Assembly (NCBI GenBank): GCA_024636835.1
Contig: JAGXGH010000004.1
Coordinates: 1-64,000 of the forward strand
Source of the DNA: Verrucomicrobiales bacterium
GTDB lineage: Bacteria; Verrucomicrobiota; Verrucomicrobiia; Verrucomicrobiales; SLCJ01
Reading direction: 5' to 3'
DNA: 64,000 nt
Below the pieces are notes generated by a model, which was given only the letters and a program-made list of their open reading frames with translations, searched no databases and had not been told where the DNA came from. Numbering within the stretch: position 1 is the stretch's first letter; each line of letters begins with the position of its first letter. Shown here piece after piece: positions 26,870 through 35,658 of this stretch. A program made the translations under genes and the position numbers.

Positions 26870-27703
26870 ATGAAAAATTCTAAGCAATTTACTAGATCCA
26901 TATGTCTATTCGCTTTCATCTTCTCGGCGCAATATGCGAATTCTGCCTTATTTTTCAATGAAGATTACACTTCCGATGTTGGTTCTTGGATATCATTTAA
27001 CGGTGGAGAGTTAATACACCAAGGATCTGGCGCAACAGGCCATATACTCGCCACATCAGTAATGGGCTCAGATAACGGAGCCTATACATACGGCCCGGGG
27101 AAAACCTCTATACCATATGGATTTAACTCGCTACGGTATGGGGCAGATATTTACATCGACCCCAGTCAGCAAACAGATGGCATCGCGATGCAATGGTCTC
27201 TATCGACAATTCTCCGTAATGCTGCAGGCAATACAGCGTTGTTCGAATTCGATTTCTATGGCAAATGGGTGCAAGACGATGGCGAAGGTGATGCAAATTT
27301 TGCAGACTTGGACGGGGACAACGACACAACCGACTGGATCTACAAGATTGGTCGCAACAATGATTGGCGAACTGCACCCGTGTTAGTCGAAGAGCCTGGC
27401 TGGTATACTTTCACAAGCGAATATTTAGACAACGGGACAAATGCGGCAAACAATAATTATATAAGCAAAGATGATACCATTCTGTTTAATGCACAGCCAG
27501 CTGGAGGTGGTAATATCGCTAGTGAATTGGACGGCTATGAGACGGGATACATGTGGTTTTTCTCGCGAGAAGGCGAGGCTTCGGTAGGCATTGACAATTT
27601 GACGTATGTCCACACACCCGCTGCTACAAGTGTACCAGAAGCATCATCCTTGGTTATGGTCGGGTTAGGTGGCCTTATACTACTATCGTACCGTAAACGC
27701 TGA
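26870..27703 (+). CDS. PEP-CTERM sorting-domain exported protein
   Basis: 277 residues. N-terminal signal peptide (ICLFAFIFSAQYANSA) and a classic C-terminal PEP-CTERM tail: VPEASS, a hydrophobic helix (LVMVGLGGLILLSY) and RKR. The exosortase system would cut it and retain or release it at the cell surface. The body is rich in Asn, Gly and Asp with acidic repeats (ADLDGDNDTTDW), which resembles a Ca-binding extracellular beta protein. The ligand is unknown. No exosortase gene is in the window. Confidence 0.88.
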   Translation: MKNSKQFTRSICLFAFIFSAQYANSALFFNEDYTSDVGSWISFNGGELIHQGSGATGHILATSVMGSDNGAYTYGPGKTSIPYGFNSLRYGADIYIDPSQQTDGIAMQWSLSTILRNAAGNTALFEFDFYGKWVQDDGEGDANFADLDGDNDTTDWIYKIGRNNDWRTAPVLVEEPGWYTFTSEYLDNGTNAANNNYISKDDTILFNAQPAGGGNIASELDGYETGYMWFFSREGEASVGIDNLTYVHTPAATSVPEASSLVMVGLGGLILLSYRKR

Positions 27704-27740
27704 AAATGTGTTTTCAAAGAGCGCATTAGGGGGCACTCCG

Positions 27741-27783
27741 GAATGTCACTATTTTAAGAGGTAGTTCGGTAGCTTTAGAATAC
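27741..27783 (+). repeat. MITE-like repeat family A, copy 2 (short fragment)
   Basis: GAATGTCACTATTTTAAGAG then GTAGTTCGGTAGCTTTAGAA match the left 43 nt of the complete copy at 41767. The rest is missing. Confidence 0.65.
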
Positions 27784-27916
27784 AGCAGGACTAAGATCAG
27801 GACAGCCATGATTCGACAGGACGATGAATGATGGGTGTTCTGTATCACTGAGGGAGATGGAATCTGGTTCTCCCTGTAGCGGATGCTTTGTCAGCGTCGA
27901 ATGGTGGTTAGAATAT

Positions 27917-27990
27917 GCGGCTGCCACGTAAAACCTTCGGTCATTCGGTCACGTGGTTATACGCCTGGTATGTTAGCCGACACGTCTAAC
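27917..27990. repeat. Dispersed repeat E, copy 1
   Basis: Blocks ACGTAAAACCTTCGGTCA, CACGTGGTTAT, GTTAGCCGACACGTCTAAC and CTACATTTC match 45815-45895. GTTAG...CTAAC can pair as a small hairpin. An extra TTCGGTCA word is inserted here relative to the other copy. Confidence 0.75.
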
Positions 27991-28059
27991 CTACATTTCA
28001 TGCGGCTGTGCCGAGGTTTGATGGCGAGAAAATGGTAACAGTCCTTGGTTTTTGTATTT

Positions 28060-28226
28060 TGGCTACGCGGCTGGAAGCCACGGCCACGTTGTATTGCGAT
28101 CGCGTCGCGTATAAGGGCTGCGGCCCAAGCGATCGGGTGGTGGCCGCGTATAAGGGCTGAGCTCCACGCGATTGGGGGAAGTCAAAGACGACTGAAAGGC
28201 ATCCCTCCCGGCGGGAGCCGCGCCGA
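28060..28226. repeat. Dispersed GGCTAGAAGCC hairpin repeat, copy 2
   Basis: Hairpin GGCTGGAAGCC at 28069-28079, ACGGCCAC, then two GCGTATAAGGGCTG words (about 28106 and 28146), and a final GACTGAAAGGCATCCCTCCCG segment shared with 5164-5311. Confidence 0.6.
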
Positions 28227-28239
28227 TGGCGCTTTTCAG

Positions 28240-28327
28240 TTATACCGCTTTCGATTGAAAACATGACTATTCGCCGCGCACAAGTAACTCACGATCAACC
28301 AACTTCATAACCACTCGCGTCAGATCA
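28240..28327. repeat. Repeat F, left copy (88 bp)
   Basis: Aligns without gaps to 29909-29996: TTATACCG.TTTCGA, ATGACTATTCGCCGCGCACA, AGT..CTCACGATCAACC and CGCGTCAGATCA are shared. The two copies bracket the sigma-54 regulator gene in direct orientation. Confidence 0.8.
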
Positions 28328-28406
28328 ATGCCATTCGGGTCAGAGAATATCCCTGACTGGGTGAAATATTTGGCTGAGCAATAAAATGACGGTTTGTAAC
28401 GCCCGC

Positions 28407-29837
28407 TTAATCCGTAGGCTTGAGCTTCGTCCAAGCGGCTTTCGTTAGTCCTAATGCCTTAGCTGCTTCGATATCGTTACTCGTGTGCTTGGCAACATCG
28501 TTGGCAAGCATTTCACGGATCTGATCGATCAGTACACTAGCATCTTTTTGTTCGCCGCGGTAGTCCAAGACGCTTGCGGCGAAGGTTCGAAGAACGCGTC
28601 GGACGTGGGCGGCGGAGTCGGATACACGGTCTGATTCATGCTCGGCGAGTGGTAGGTCGCGAGGCATGATAATGTTACCAGTGGCGAGGACGGCGGCGCG
28701 CTGCACGACATTCTCCAATTCGCGGACGTTGCCAGGCCAATTATAGTTTTGCAAAACGCGCATGGCTCCGAGAGAAAACCTCAGGGCAGGACCAGAGCGC
28801 CCACGGCCGATGCGCTTACGGAAGTGCTCGGCGAGCGGCATGATGTCGTCGACCCGTTCGCGAAGTGGCGGAATGTGGATACGGACGACATTGAGTCTGT
28901 AGTAGAGATCTTCGCGGAACTGTCCGGCGGCGATGGATTTCTCCGGGTCGCGGTTGGTGGCGGCGACGATGCGGACGTTGGACTTGAGGGTTTGGTTTCC
29001 GCCGACGCGGGAAAACTCACCTTCTTGAAGCACACGCAGGAGCTTGCTCTGAACCATGATGGGCATCTCGCCGATTTCGTCGAGGAAGAGGGTCCCACCG
29101 TTGCCTTGCTCGAAGCGGCCAATGCGTTGTTGCATGGCACCGGTGAACGCGCCTTTTTCGTGGCCGAAGAGTTCGCTCTCAAGAAGCGTCTCGGGAATGG
29201 CTGCGCAGTTGATCGCAACGAAGGGTTTCGACGACCGGGGAGAGAAACGGTGGACGGCGCGTGCGACGACTTCTTTTCCGCATCCGGATTCACCGGTGAT
29301 GAGCACGGGGGCGTCGGAGCGGGAGACGCGACCGATCAGCTTCAGCACGTCTTGCATGGCGGACGATTCGCCGATGATGATGTCGCCTGGTGACCCACTA
29401 TCGGGATCGACTGGTGCCGTGTTCTGCGGCTCGCTCGCCATTTCTGCAATGGTCTGCAAGGCGGATTCAACGACTGGCCGAAGTTCGTAATGCAGCGAGG
29501 ATTTGCGCAGAAAATCGTAACCACCGAGTCGCATGGCATCGATGACGGCCGGGTTGGGTGGTGATCCGGCAGTGAGAATGACGAGCGTCGACGGTGTCTG
29601 GAGCTTGAGCTTCTTGAGCAAGTCGAGTCCGCTGTAAGGCTTCAGCACATACTCGGCGATGACTAATGAGGGCGGCTCTGCTTTGCAGGCGACGAGTGCT
29701 TTCTCAGGATCGCTGAAACCGGTAACGGATACGTCGGGCGCCTCCAGATGTTTCTTCACCCATTGGATGAAATCCAACTCAGGATCGACCACGACGATGT
29801 GATGTTTGGTGGGTTCGGCTGGTTTTGGTTTGGGCAT
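28407..29837 (-). CDS. Sigma-54-dependent transcriptional activator with atypical receiver
   Basis: 476 residues, NtrC-like layout. Receiver (about 10-120): the beta-3 site where the phosphorylated Asp stands reads PSLVIAEYVLKP, so Glu replaces Asp; the conserved Thr (LTAG) and Lys (RKSS) remain. The AAA+ domain is complete: Walker A GESGCGKE, ELFGHEKGAFTGA for sigma-54 contact, Walker B FLDEIGEMP, arginine-finger region NREDLYYRLNV-like (FREDLYYRLNV) and WPGNVRELENVV. The C-terminal Fis-like HTH (IEAAKALGLTKAAWTKL) is short. Start chosen at ATG 29837; the frame runs to a TTG at 29870. No histidine kinase is adjacent. A Glu can mimic phosphorylation, so it may be constitutively active. Confidence 0.9.
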   Translation of the reverse strand: MPKPKPAEPTKHHIVVVDPELDFIQWVKKHLEAPDVSVTGFSDPEKALVACKAEPPSLVIAEYVLKPYSGLDLLKKLKLQTPSTLVILTAGSPPNPAVIDAMRLGGYDFLRKSSLHYELRPVVESALQTIAEMASEPQNTAPVDPDSGSPGDIIIGESSAMQDVLKLIGRVSRSDAPVLITGESGCGKEVVARAVHRFSPRSSKPFVAINCAAIPETLLESELFGHEKGAFTGAMQQRIGRFEQGNGGTLFLDEIGEMPIMVQSKLLRVLQEGEFSRVGGNQTLKSNVRIVAATNRDPEKSIAAGQFREDLYYRLNVVRIHIPPLRERVDDIMPLAEHFRKRIGRGRSGPALRFSLGAMRVLQNYNWPGNVRELENVVQRAAVLATGNIIMPRDLPLAEHESDRVSDSAAHVRRVLRTFAASVLDYRGEQKDASVLIDQIREMLANDVAKHTSNDIEAAKALGLTKAAWTKLKPTD

Positions 29838-29908
29838 GAGGTTGAGGGAGGAGGCACAGCAAACACCCAATACGATCGAAAATCCACTCTAGAGTTGCAA
29901 AGCTCGGG

Positions 29909-29996
29909 TTATACCGGTTTCGAATAAAAATATGACTATTCGCCGCGCACAAGTTGCTCACGATCAACCTGCTCACTGCTCGATCGCGTCAGATCA
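29909..29996. repeat. Repeat F, right copy (88 bp)
   Basis: Second copy of 28240-28327. It lies between the sigma-54 regulator start and the proC stop. On the minus strand both copies encode the same last residues (DLTR....VDRE.LVRGE then TAG) in the same frame, which may be chance or a leftover gene end. Confidence 0.8.
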
Positions 29997-30012
29997 TTAC
30001 CAAGATTTGGTT

Positions 30013-30819
30013 TTACTCGTGGCTCATTTCTTCCGAACGGTCAGCCGCGGCGATCACTGCATTCATCACGGTGGCGTGAAGTCCATCTTGTTCGAGGCTG
30101 TGAATGGCAGCGATAGTAGTCCCACCGGGGCTGGCAACGGCGTCGCGGAGTGCCATCGGATGACTACCGGTTTCGGCAACCATTCGCGCGCCACCAAGCA
30201 CGGTCTGGACGGCGAGTCGTTGGGCGTCGGCACGTGGAAGTCCGGCTTTCACTCCGCCATCAGCCAGCGCGGCAATGAAGGTGTAAACGTAGGCAGGCCC
30301 ACTGCCGCTGACTCCAACGACAGCGTGGAGTTGATCTTCGGAAACGACGATCGCAGTGCCAACGGCTTCCATCATGCGGGTGACGAAGGCGACGTCGTCG
30401 TCAGTGGCGTTGATGCCTTTGACGATGCCACACGCGCCCGCACCGATGAGGGAAGGGGTGTTGGGCATGACGCGAATGATCCGGTGGTGCGAGCCTGCGG
30501 CTTGCGATAGTCTATCGACGGTGGTCCCTGCGGCGACGGAGATGATGAGTTTTGAGTCGTCGGATTTGGCCAAGGCGTCGCGGAGGACGGCTTCGATCTG
30601 ATACGGCTTCACAGCTACCAGTAGTCGCTCTGACTGTTGGGCGAGTTCTTGCGTAGATGTGAGGAATGCACAGCCGTTCGATGCGGCGAACTGCTCGCCA
30701 TTTGCGGCAGTGCGTGTGTTCACGGCGACGTCGCTTGCGGCGAGTTCTCCGCTTTTGAGTATTCCACTAGTAAGGGCACTGCCCATGTTTCCGAGTCCAA
30801 TTACACCAAGTTTTAACAT
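30013..30819 (-). CDS. proC: Pyrroline-5-carboxylate reductase
   Basis: Last step of proline synthesis, NAD(P)H-dependent. 268 residues from ATG 30819; the frame is open to 31017 but that overlaps the divergent gene and is unlike ProC. Rossmann loop LGVIGLGNMGSAL, then AVKPYQIE, VIRVMPNTPSLIGAGA and the C-terminal signature SGSGPAYVYTFI...PRADAQRLAVQTVLGGARM and SPGGTTIAA are present. Confidence 0.95.
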   Translation of the reverse strand: MLKLGVIGLGNMGSALTSGILKSGELAASDVAVNTRTAANGEQFAASNGCAFLTSTQELAQQSERLLVAVKPYQIEAVLRDALAKSDDSKLIISVAAGTTVDRLSQAAGSHHRIIRVMPNTPSLIGAGACGIVKGINATDDDVAFVTRMMEAVGTAIVVSEDQLHAVVGVSGSGPAYVYTFIAALADGGVKAGLPRADAQRLAVQTVLGGARMVAETGSHPMALRDAVASPGGTTIAAIHSLEQDGLHATVMNAVIAAADRSEEMSHE

Positions 30820-30847
30820 ATGGAGACCATAAGGGTAGATTCCGCTC

Positions 30848-32653
30848 ATGACAAAAGAGAATCCGATTGCCCTCAAAGATGAGTCGAGAGAGAGTAGAGG
30901 CATGTTCCGCGCCCCTCGTTTCCCATTCTCTGCTTCGATGATTATATGCCTGCTTGTTTTACTGGTCTTGATGACGCCCATCAACGCGAGCTCGGCGGAT
31001 GAACCATGGCTGATCAAGGACTGGGATTACGCAGAAGGTAACATCCCACCGCTGCGTGCCCGGATTGGTGTGCTTTCTCCCTCGGTGACCACCTTGAAGC
31101 CGGATGCCGTGCGTTATGTTCATCAAGGGGTGAATTTGATGATGGGGTATTGGGATATCGAGGCCTATCGCAGTTTTCTCCATGCCAGTCGAATCGATCC
31201 CGATTGCGCGATGGCCTATTGGGGGATGGCTCTGACAATGATTGGATCAGAGTCAGAACTGGCGGAACCAATGAACGCTGCCGCTACCAAAGCCTTCGAG
31301 CTTGCTGGAATGGTTGACGACAGTGAGGCCATCCCCTTGAGCAATGAAGAAAAATCGTTCATCACAGGGCTGGCATTCTATTTCAAAAACGGCCCGGCAG
31401 CGTTCGCCAAGTCGATGGCGAAGATCAGTAAAGACAACCCGAAGAGTCGCCTGGCTCGATTGATGCGCATTCTGTTTTTACGCGATGGCTACAATTCCGA
31501 AGGAGTCCCTAACGCTGGGCAAGCGGAAGCACTGCGATTGATCAATGACTACCTTTATCAGTTCCCTGACGACGTGCAGGCATTGTCGATTCAGACGCAA
31601 ATGCTGGTGCTGGGGCCCGACTTCAAGAAAGCCGATGAAGCATCGAGATTGTTGTCGAAGCTGAAGCCGGGCACGGCTTACATGCTACATTTACCGGGAC
31701 TTGTTCAATATCGAATTGGTAATTACGACGAAGCGATAGCGGCCTTCCAAGCGGCGCGTGAATTTGACGAAGCCTACCTCGCTACCTCGGGTATCGCCCC
31801 AGTGCAGATGCCGTTTTACCTCAAAAATCTAGAAGCCTTGGCGCTCACGCTTGCCGAGGCAGGCCGACGCAAGGAGGCCGTGGAGTTGGCGAAATTTGTC
31901 GGAAAACTCGAGGTGCCTCCAGGCGACTTTAAAGGGGCGGGCACGAAGGAGTTGATCTATCATGGAGTGACTTTGGAGACCCGTATCCACATTCGTTATC
32001 TCGACTGGACGAGCGCGTCGGCGGCATGTCCGAACGCGGAGAAAATGGTTGGGAACAGGCCGCTGCCCTCTCGTGTTTACTACGAAGCACTGCGTTCATA
32101 CACGACAGGGCGGGAGGCCTTGGTGAAGAGTCAGGTGGATGTGGGACGACGTGAGTTGTTGAAGCTCGAAGCGCTGGGTGGTGGTGCGATTGCGCGCATC
32201 CCTCAAGCAATGGTTACTGCCCAGTTGCCGCATTGGAACGAGGCCTTGAAGAACATGGATCTGATGGTCAACGATCTGCGCGCGCAACTCAATGCAGCGG
32301 AGAAATCTTGGGATTTAGCGGATATCTGGTGGGCAAGTATGGAGCGTCGCGAGGACGGGGTCGATTCCGATGTGATACGCAATTGGCCACTGACGGCGGG
32401 CGAGTGCAAAGGGTGGGCGTATCTGAAAGCCGGACATCCGACGGATGCACGTCAGGCATTTCAACATGCCTTAAGCGTAAACCCAGTATCGGGCTTCGCA
32501 TTGGTCGGTTTGGCGCGATCATTTCAAGCCGAAGGAGATGCCGACAAAGGCGCGCGTAGTCTCAAGCTGGCTGGTTCGTTTTTGAAAAACGCCGATCCCG
32601 TAGTCCGTCAACAATATCTCGATGAAAAAATTATCGACGAGGACGGCAATTAG
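30848..32653 (+). CDS. Exported tetratricopeptide-repeat protein
   Basis: 601 residues. Signal segment around residues 28-48 (ASMIICLLVLLVLMTPINASSA), then TPR-like helices (YWDIEAYRSFLHASRIDPDCAMAYWG, GNYDEAIAAFQAAREF, GHPTDARQAFQHALSVNP). No enzyme motif. An in-frame ATG at 30902 would give a more normal signal peptide (MFRAPRFPFSASM) and a wider gap to the divergent proC start; with ATG 30848 only 28 nt separate the starts. Its stop overlaps the stop of the next, convergent gene by 4 nt. Probably periplasmic protein-protein scaffold. Confidence 0.8.
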   Translation: MTKENPIALKDESRESRGMFRAPRFPFSASMIICLLVLLVLMTPINASSADEPWLIKDWDYAEGNIPPLRARIGVLSPSVTTLKPDAVRYVHQGVNLMMGYWDIEAYRSFLHASRIDPDCAMAYWGMALTMIGSESELAEPMNAAATKAFELAGMVDDSEAIPLSNEEKSFITGLAFYFKNGPAAFAKSMAKISKDNPKSRLARLMRILFLRDGYNSEGVPNAGQAEALRLINDYLYQFPDDVQALSIQTQMLVLGPDFKKADEASRLLSKLKPGTAYMLHLPGLVQYRIGNYDEAIAAFQAAREFDEAYLATSGIAPVQMPFYLKNLEALALTLAEAGRRKEAVELAKFVGKLEVPPGDFKGAGTKELIYHGVTLETRIHIRYLDWTSASAACPNAEKMVGNRPLPSRVYYEALRSYTTGREALVKSQVDVGRRELLKLEALGGGAIARIPQAMVTAQLPHWNEALKNMDLMVNDLRAQLNAAEKSWDLADIWWASMERREDGVDSDVIRNWPLTAGECKGWAYLKAGHPTDARQAFQHALSVNPVSGFALVGLARSFQAEGDADKGARSLKLAGSFLKNADPVVRQQYLDEKIIDEDGN

Positions 32654-34854
32654 CCGCCGGTGTTTTGATAGGAGGTGTTGGCGAATTCGTCGGCGATGAT
32701 GACGTCGTTGTAGCGCAGGTAATCCTCCAACATCACATCGCGCGGTGCGCCGTGTTTTAGCGACTCGCGATAGTGGTAGAGCGATTTTACGGGATTCGCG
32801 TAGCTGGGTTTTGAGAACAGCACGGCCAAGTTGCGATGCGCCTCAGAGTAGGAGTCCCGCAACTCAATGGCTTTATCAAAGGACATCTTGGCGTCGCCGA
32901 ATTTATCTCTATCCATAGCGACGAGTCCTAGTAGGTTGTGGGCGAGTTCGTTGTATGGATTGAGTTCAATACTCCGACGGAGCGAGGCAATGGCATTGAG
33001 TGCTTGATGCTTTTTCCAGAACGTCATCCCAAGCATGTAGTGGGGGAAGTAGCTCTCATCATCGAGGATAATGGCTTCGCGGAATTCCTGTTGGGCATCG
33101 TCGAAGCGATCTTGCTTGATCAGGCAGACCCCGAGGTTGCACCGCATGCGGATATCGGTCGGGTCGGCCTGAACGATCAGCGCGTAGGTCTTGGCGGCCT
33201 CGTCGTAGTTTTGCTTTTTGAAATTACTGGCGGCCTTGCGGGACATGCTTTCGATTTGGAATCGCAAACCATCTTGTGCGAGCAACTCATCATCGCTAAG
33301 CATGCTCTCGTCGAGCGCCGCGCTGCCATTACTATTGTTCGGGTCGTTGGGTGAGTTTGATGTATCTCCAGCGTCTCTAAAGAATGCACCTCCCAGCCCC
33401 GAGCTGTTGCCCATCGCTTGAATATAGGGGTCCTGAATTTTTGCCAGATCGCTTTTCGTGACCACTTCAGTCCCCTCCATTTTATCGAGCAAGCGGAGAA
33501 GCGAGCGCGACCCGATTTCCAAGCGAGCGAGCTCGGTTTGGATGAGTCGTTTGGTGTGTCCGCGCCATGCCTGTGCCTGAAGTTGGCGGCGCACAATGTT
33601 GGTGAGCGTTTTGTTCTCTTCCATCAGCGCCTCGTTATCGATGGTCGCCGCGGCTTTCGTCAGACGTTGCTCCGCTGACTGCAACTGCGTGCGTAAGGAT
33701 GCGACTTCCCTGCGAAAATCGTCGTTCTCTTCACGAACTTCGCGCAGCTCCGTCTCCAGCACCGCGACTTTTTTCCGCCACTCGGCGATGACTTTTTCGT
33801 CCGTTTGTTTTTGTTGTCCGGCTTTCAGATCGGCGATCGTTTGTTTGGCATCCTTGAGAGCATCTTCGAGCTCCTCTTTCCGCATCGCCATCGCCTTCAA
33901 CGCCGCACCATTTGGATCCGCCGCGAGCATTTTCATCACTTCGTCGCGCTCGCGGGTGAGTTTGGAGACTTCGCCTTCCAAGCTGTTAATCGTGTCGAAG
34001 GCCTCGACCAATTTTGCACCCAGCTCCTTCACCTTGTTTTCGGAGGCGGTTTCGCGAGCACGTGATTCGGCGAGCTCGGATTGAAGTGACGCCACTTTGT
34101 TTTCGAGGTCTTTGTAACGCTTGTCTCCGGCGAGCGCTTGATTGATCTCAGCCTCCTCGGCTGCCGCCACCTTGCGGCGCAGATCGACCAATTCAGCACG
34201 TTTTTCCTCAAGCTGCATCTCGGCGATTTTCCGATTTCCTGCCGATAGCTTGAGCGCCTTCTCCACTTCCCTCTTTTTTGCCGTGGCGTCGATCACCATC
34301 TTTTCTAGGGAGGCAATGCGCTCGCGTAATAGCATCTCCACAGGTGATGGTTCAGCAGGCTTAACTTGAGCTGGTGGGCGGATTCCGGTGGTTTTTACTT
34401 CAGGTGTGGTGTTCGGGGTGATCGGCTGCGCAGCGTCGCGATCCCACGATGGTAGCTGATCTTGCGGCTCACCATCGGCTATCCGTTGTCGTCGCTCTTC
34501 AAAGGCGATCTCTTCCTGGCGTTCGAGAATGCCAGCGAGTTCAGAGAGCTTTCTGCGGATCAGCACCCGACGGTTCGACACCATCCCCGGCTTCCAATTC
34601 GGAAATTGAGATGCCAGCTGGTCGTAGAGAGCGCGCGACTTCTGGTATTCGCCGTAGGCATTGAAGTGATCGCCTTTGGCTTCGAAATCCTCAGCGTTTT
34701 GAAGACGCAGAAACGCTCCAAGGAAAAGCTGGTTGGCGTTCTCTTGTTCGTGTTGGGCACTGGCGGTGGTCGTGACAAGTAGCTGGAGCAGGATCATCGC
34801 GAGCACTGGCAAGACAAGGTGCCAAGATGTCATTCTGTTCTTATATTCGATCAT
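32650..34854 (-). CDS. Exported coiled-coil and TPR protein
   Basis: 734 residues. Signal peptide (LVLPVLAMILLQLLVTTTASA), then an N-terminal helical part (LFLGAFLRLQNAEDFEAKGDHFNAYGEYQKSR), a long coiled coil (about 165-420, with EVEKALKLSAGNRKIAEMQL-like heptads) and C-terminal TPRs (AKTYALIVQADPTDIRMRCNLG, ALNAIASLRRSIELNPYNELAHNLLG). The layout recurs in Verrucomicrobiota and Planctomycetota envelope proteins, but no function is assigned. It faces the previous gene tail to tail with a 4-nt overlap. Confidence 0.8.
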   Translation of the reverse strand: MIEYKNRMTSWHLVLPVLAMILLQLLVTTTASAQHEQENANQLFLGAFLRLQNAEDFEAKGDHFNAYGEYQKSRALYDQLASQFPNWKPGMVSNRRVLIRRKLSELAGILERQEEIAFEERRQRIADGEPQDQLPSWDRDAAQPITPNTTPEVKTTGIRPPAQVKPAEPSPVEMLLRERIASLEKMVIDATAKKREVEKALKLSAGNRKIAEMQLEEKRAELVDLRRKVAAAEEAEINQALAGDKRYKDLENKVASLQSELAESRARETASENKVKELGAKLVEAFDTINSLEGEVSKLTRERDEVMKMLAADPNGAALKAMAMRKEELEDALKDAKQTIADLKAGQQKQTDEKVIAEWRKKVAVLETELREVREENDDFRREVASLRTQLQSAEQRLTKAAATIDNEALMEENKTLTNIVRRQLQAQAWRGHTKRLIQTELARLEIGSRSLLRLLDKMEGTEVVTKSDLAKIQDPYIQAMGNSSGLGGAFFRDAGDTSNSPNDPNNSNGSAALDESMLSDDELLAQDGLRFQIESMSRKAASNFKKQNYDEAAKTYALIVQADPTDIRMRCNLGVCLIKQDRFDDAQQEFREAIILDDESYFPHYMLGMTFWKKHQALNAIASLRRSIELNPYNELAHNLLGLVAMDRDKFGDAKMSFDKAIELRDSYSEAHRNLAVLFSKPSYANPVKSLYHYRESLKHGAPRDVMLEDYLRYNDVIIADEFANTSYQNTGG

Positions 34855-34978
34855 TTTTTTGGAGGGAATGAAGCGGAGTCCGAAGCGGCTGAGCGCAACA
34901 ATGCCTTCAATATGACGAAATTACAACACAACTAATTAGCGTCTCTTATTGTCAATCTGCGTAAAATTCTCTATGTGA

Positions 34979-35614
34979 ATGCGGAAGTCTGTGAATGTTT
35001 CACTCACATCTCCCGTGTTGGTCCTCAACCGTCTATGGCAGCCGGTGCACGTTTGCAGCGCCAAACGGGCGCTTTGCCTCCTCGTCCTCGACCACGCTGA
35101 AGTCGTCGAAACCTGTGGCCCCAATGAGTTCCTCACCCACGGTTACCAGCAGTGGATAGCCCGCTCTGCCGAGCTTGCCAAAGAAGGGGTGGAGATTGGC
35201 TTTGCCAGCTCGCCATCGGTGACGCTCGCCTTTCCAAGTATCGTCGTGCTCACCCAATTCGACCGTCTGCCGCGTCGCGACGTTCGCTTCTCGCGCGAAA
35301 ATATTTACCAGCGCGACGACCACCAGTGTCAGTATTGCGGCAAGCGCTTTGGTGAGCAAAAACTCAACCTCGATCATGTGATCCCGCGTCAGAAGGGGGG
35401 GAAAAGCACTTGGGAAAATGTCGTCACGTCCTGTTTTCCCTGCAATTCCCGCAAAGCCAACAAACTGCCCGATCAGGCGAACATGTTTCCGCTGAAAACC
35501 CCGCGCATGCCCCGCTGGCAACCGTTGCTCAGCGTGCTCGCCCGCGCCGAGTTGCCACATCCCTCGTGGGGGAAGTTTGTCGATCTGCCGCGCGACCAAG
35601 TCACCGTCGCCTAG
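34979..35614 (+). CDS. HNH endonuclease family protein
   Basis: 211 residues. The HNH core carries two Cys pairs for structural zinc (CQYCGKRF and SCFPCNSRKA) around LNLDHVIPRQKGGKSTWENVV, with the catalytic His in DHVIP. The N-terminal half (VLVLNRLWQPVHVCSAKRALCLL) is the conserved extension of a housekeeping HNH family found in many bacterial phyla, so this is not necessarily a mobile endonuclease. An exonuclease gene follows 44 nt downstream. Confidence 0.88.
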   Translation: MRKSVNVSLTSPVLVLNRLWQPVHVCSAKRALCLLVLDHAEVVETCGPNEFLTHGYQQWIARSAELAKEGVEIGFASSPSVTLAFPSIVVLTQFDRLPRRDVRFSRENIYQRDDHQCQYCGKRFGEQKLNLDHVIPRQKGGKSTWENVVTSCFPCNSRKANKLPDQANMFPLKTPRMPRWQPLLSVLARAELPHPSWGKFVDLPRDQVTVA

Positions 35615-35658
35615 TTGCAGAGACTTGCGAACGCTGTGCGGATCGAGTAAGCCAAAGT

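Larger units (their letters stand above)
27704..28406. other. Repeat-packed intergenic region, no gene
   Basis: About 700 nt between the PEP-CTERM gene and the sigma-54 regulator. It holds a short family A fragment (27741-27783), a copy of repeat E (27917-27990), a copy of the GGCTAGAAGCC-type repeat (28060-28226) and the left copy of repeat F (28240-28327). No coding frame looks real, although repeat F on the minus strand reads as the tail of a peptide ending LVRGE. Confidence 0.7.

Noticed and set aside
29932-30510. Plus-strand frame beginning MTIRRAQV
   Set aside because: Starts in repeat F and then runs antisense to proC; not a GNAT acetyltransferase.
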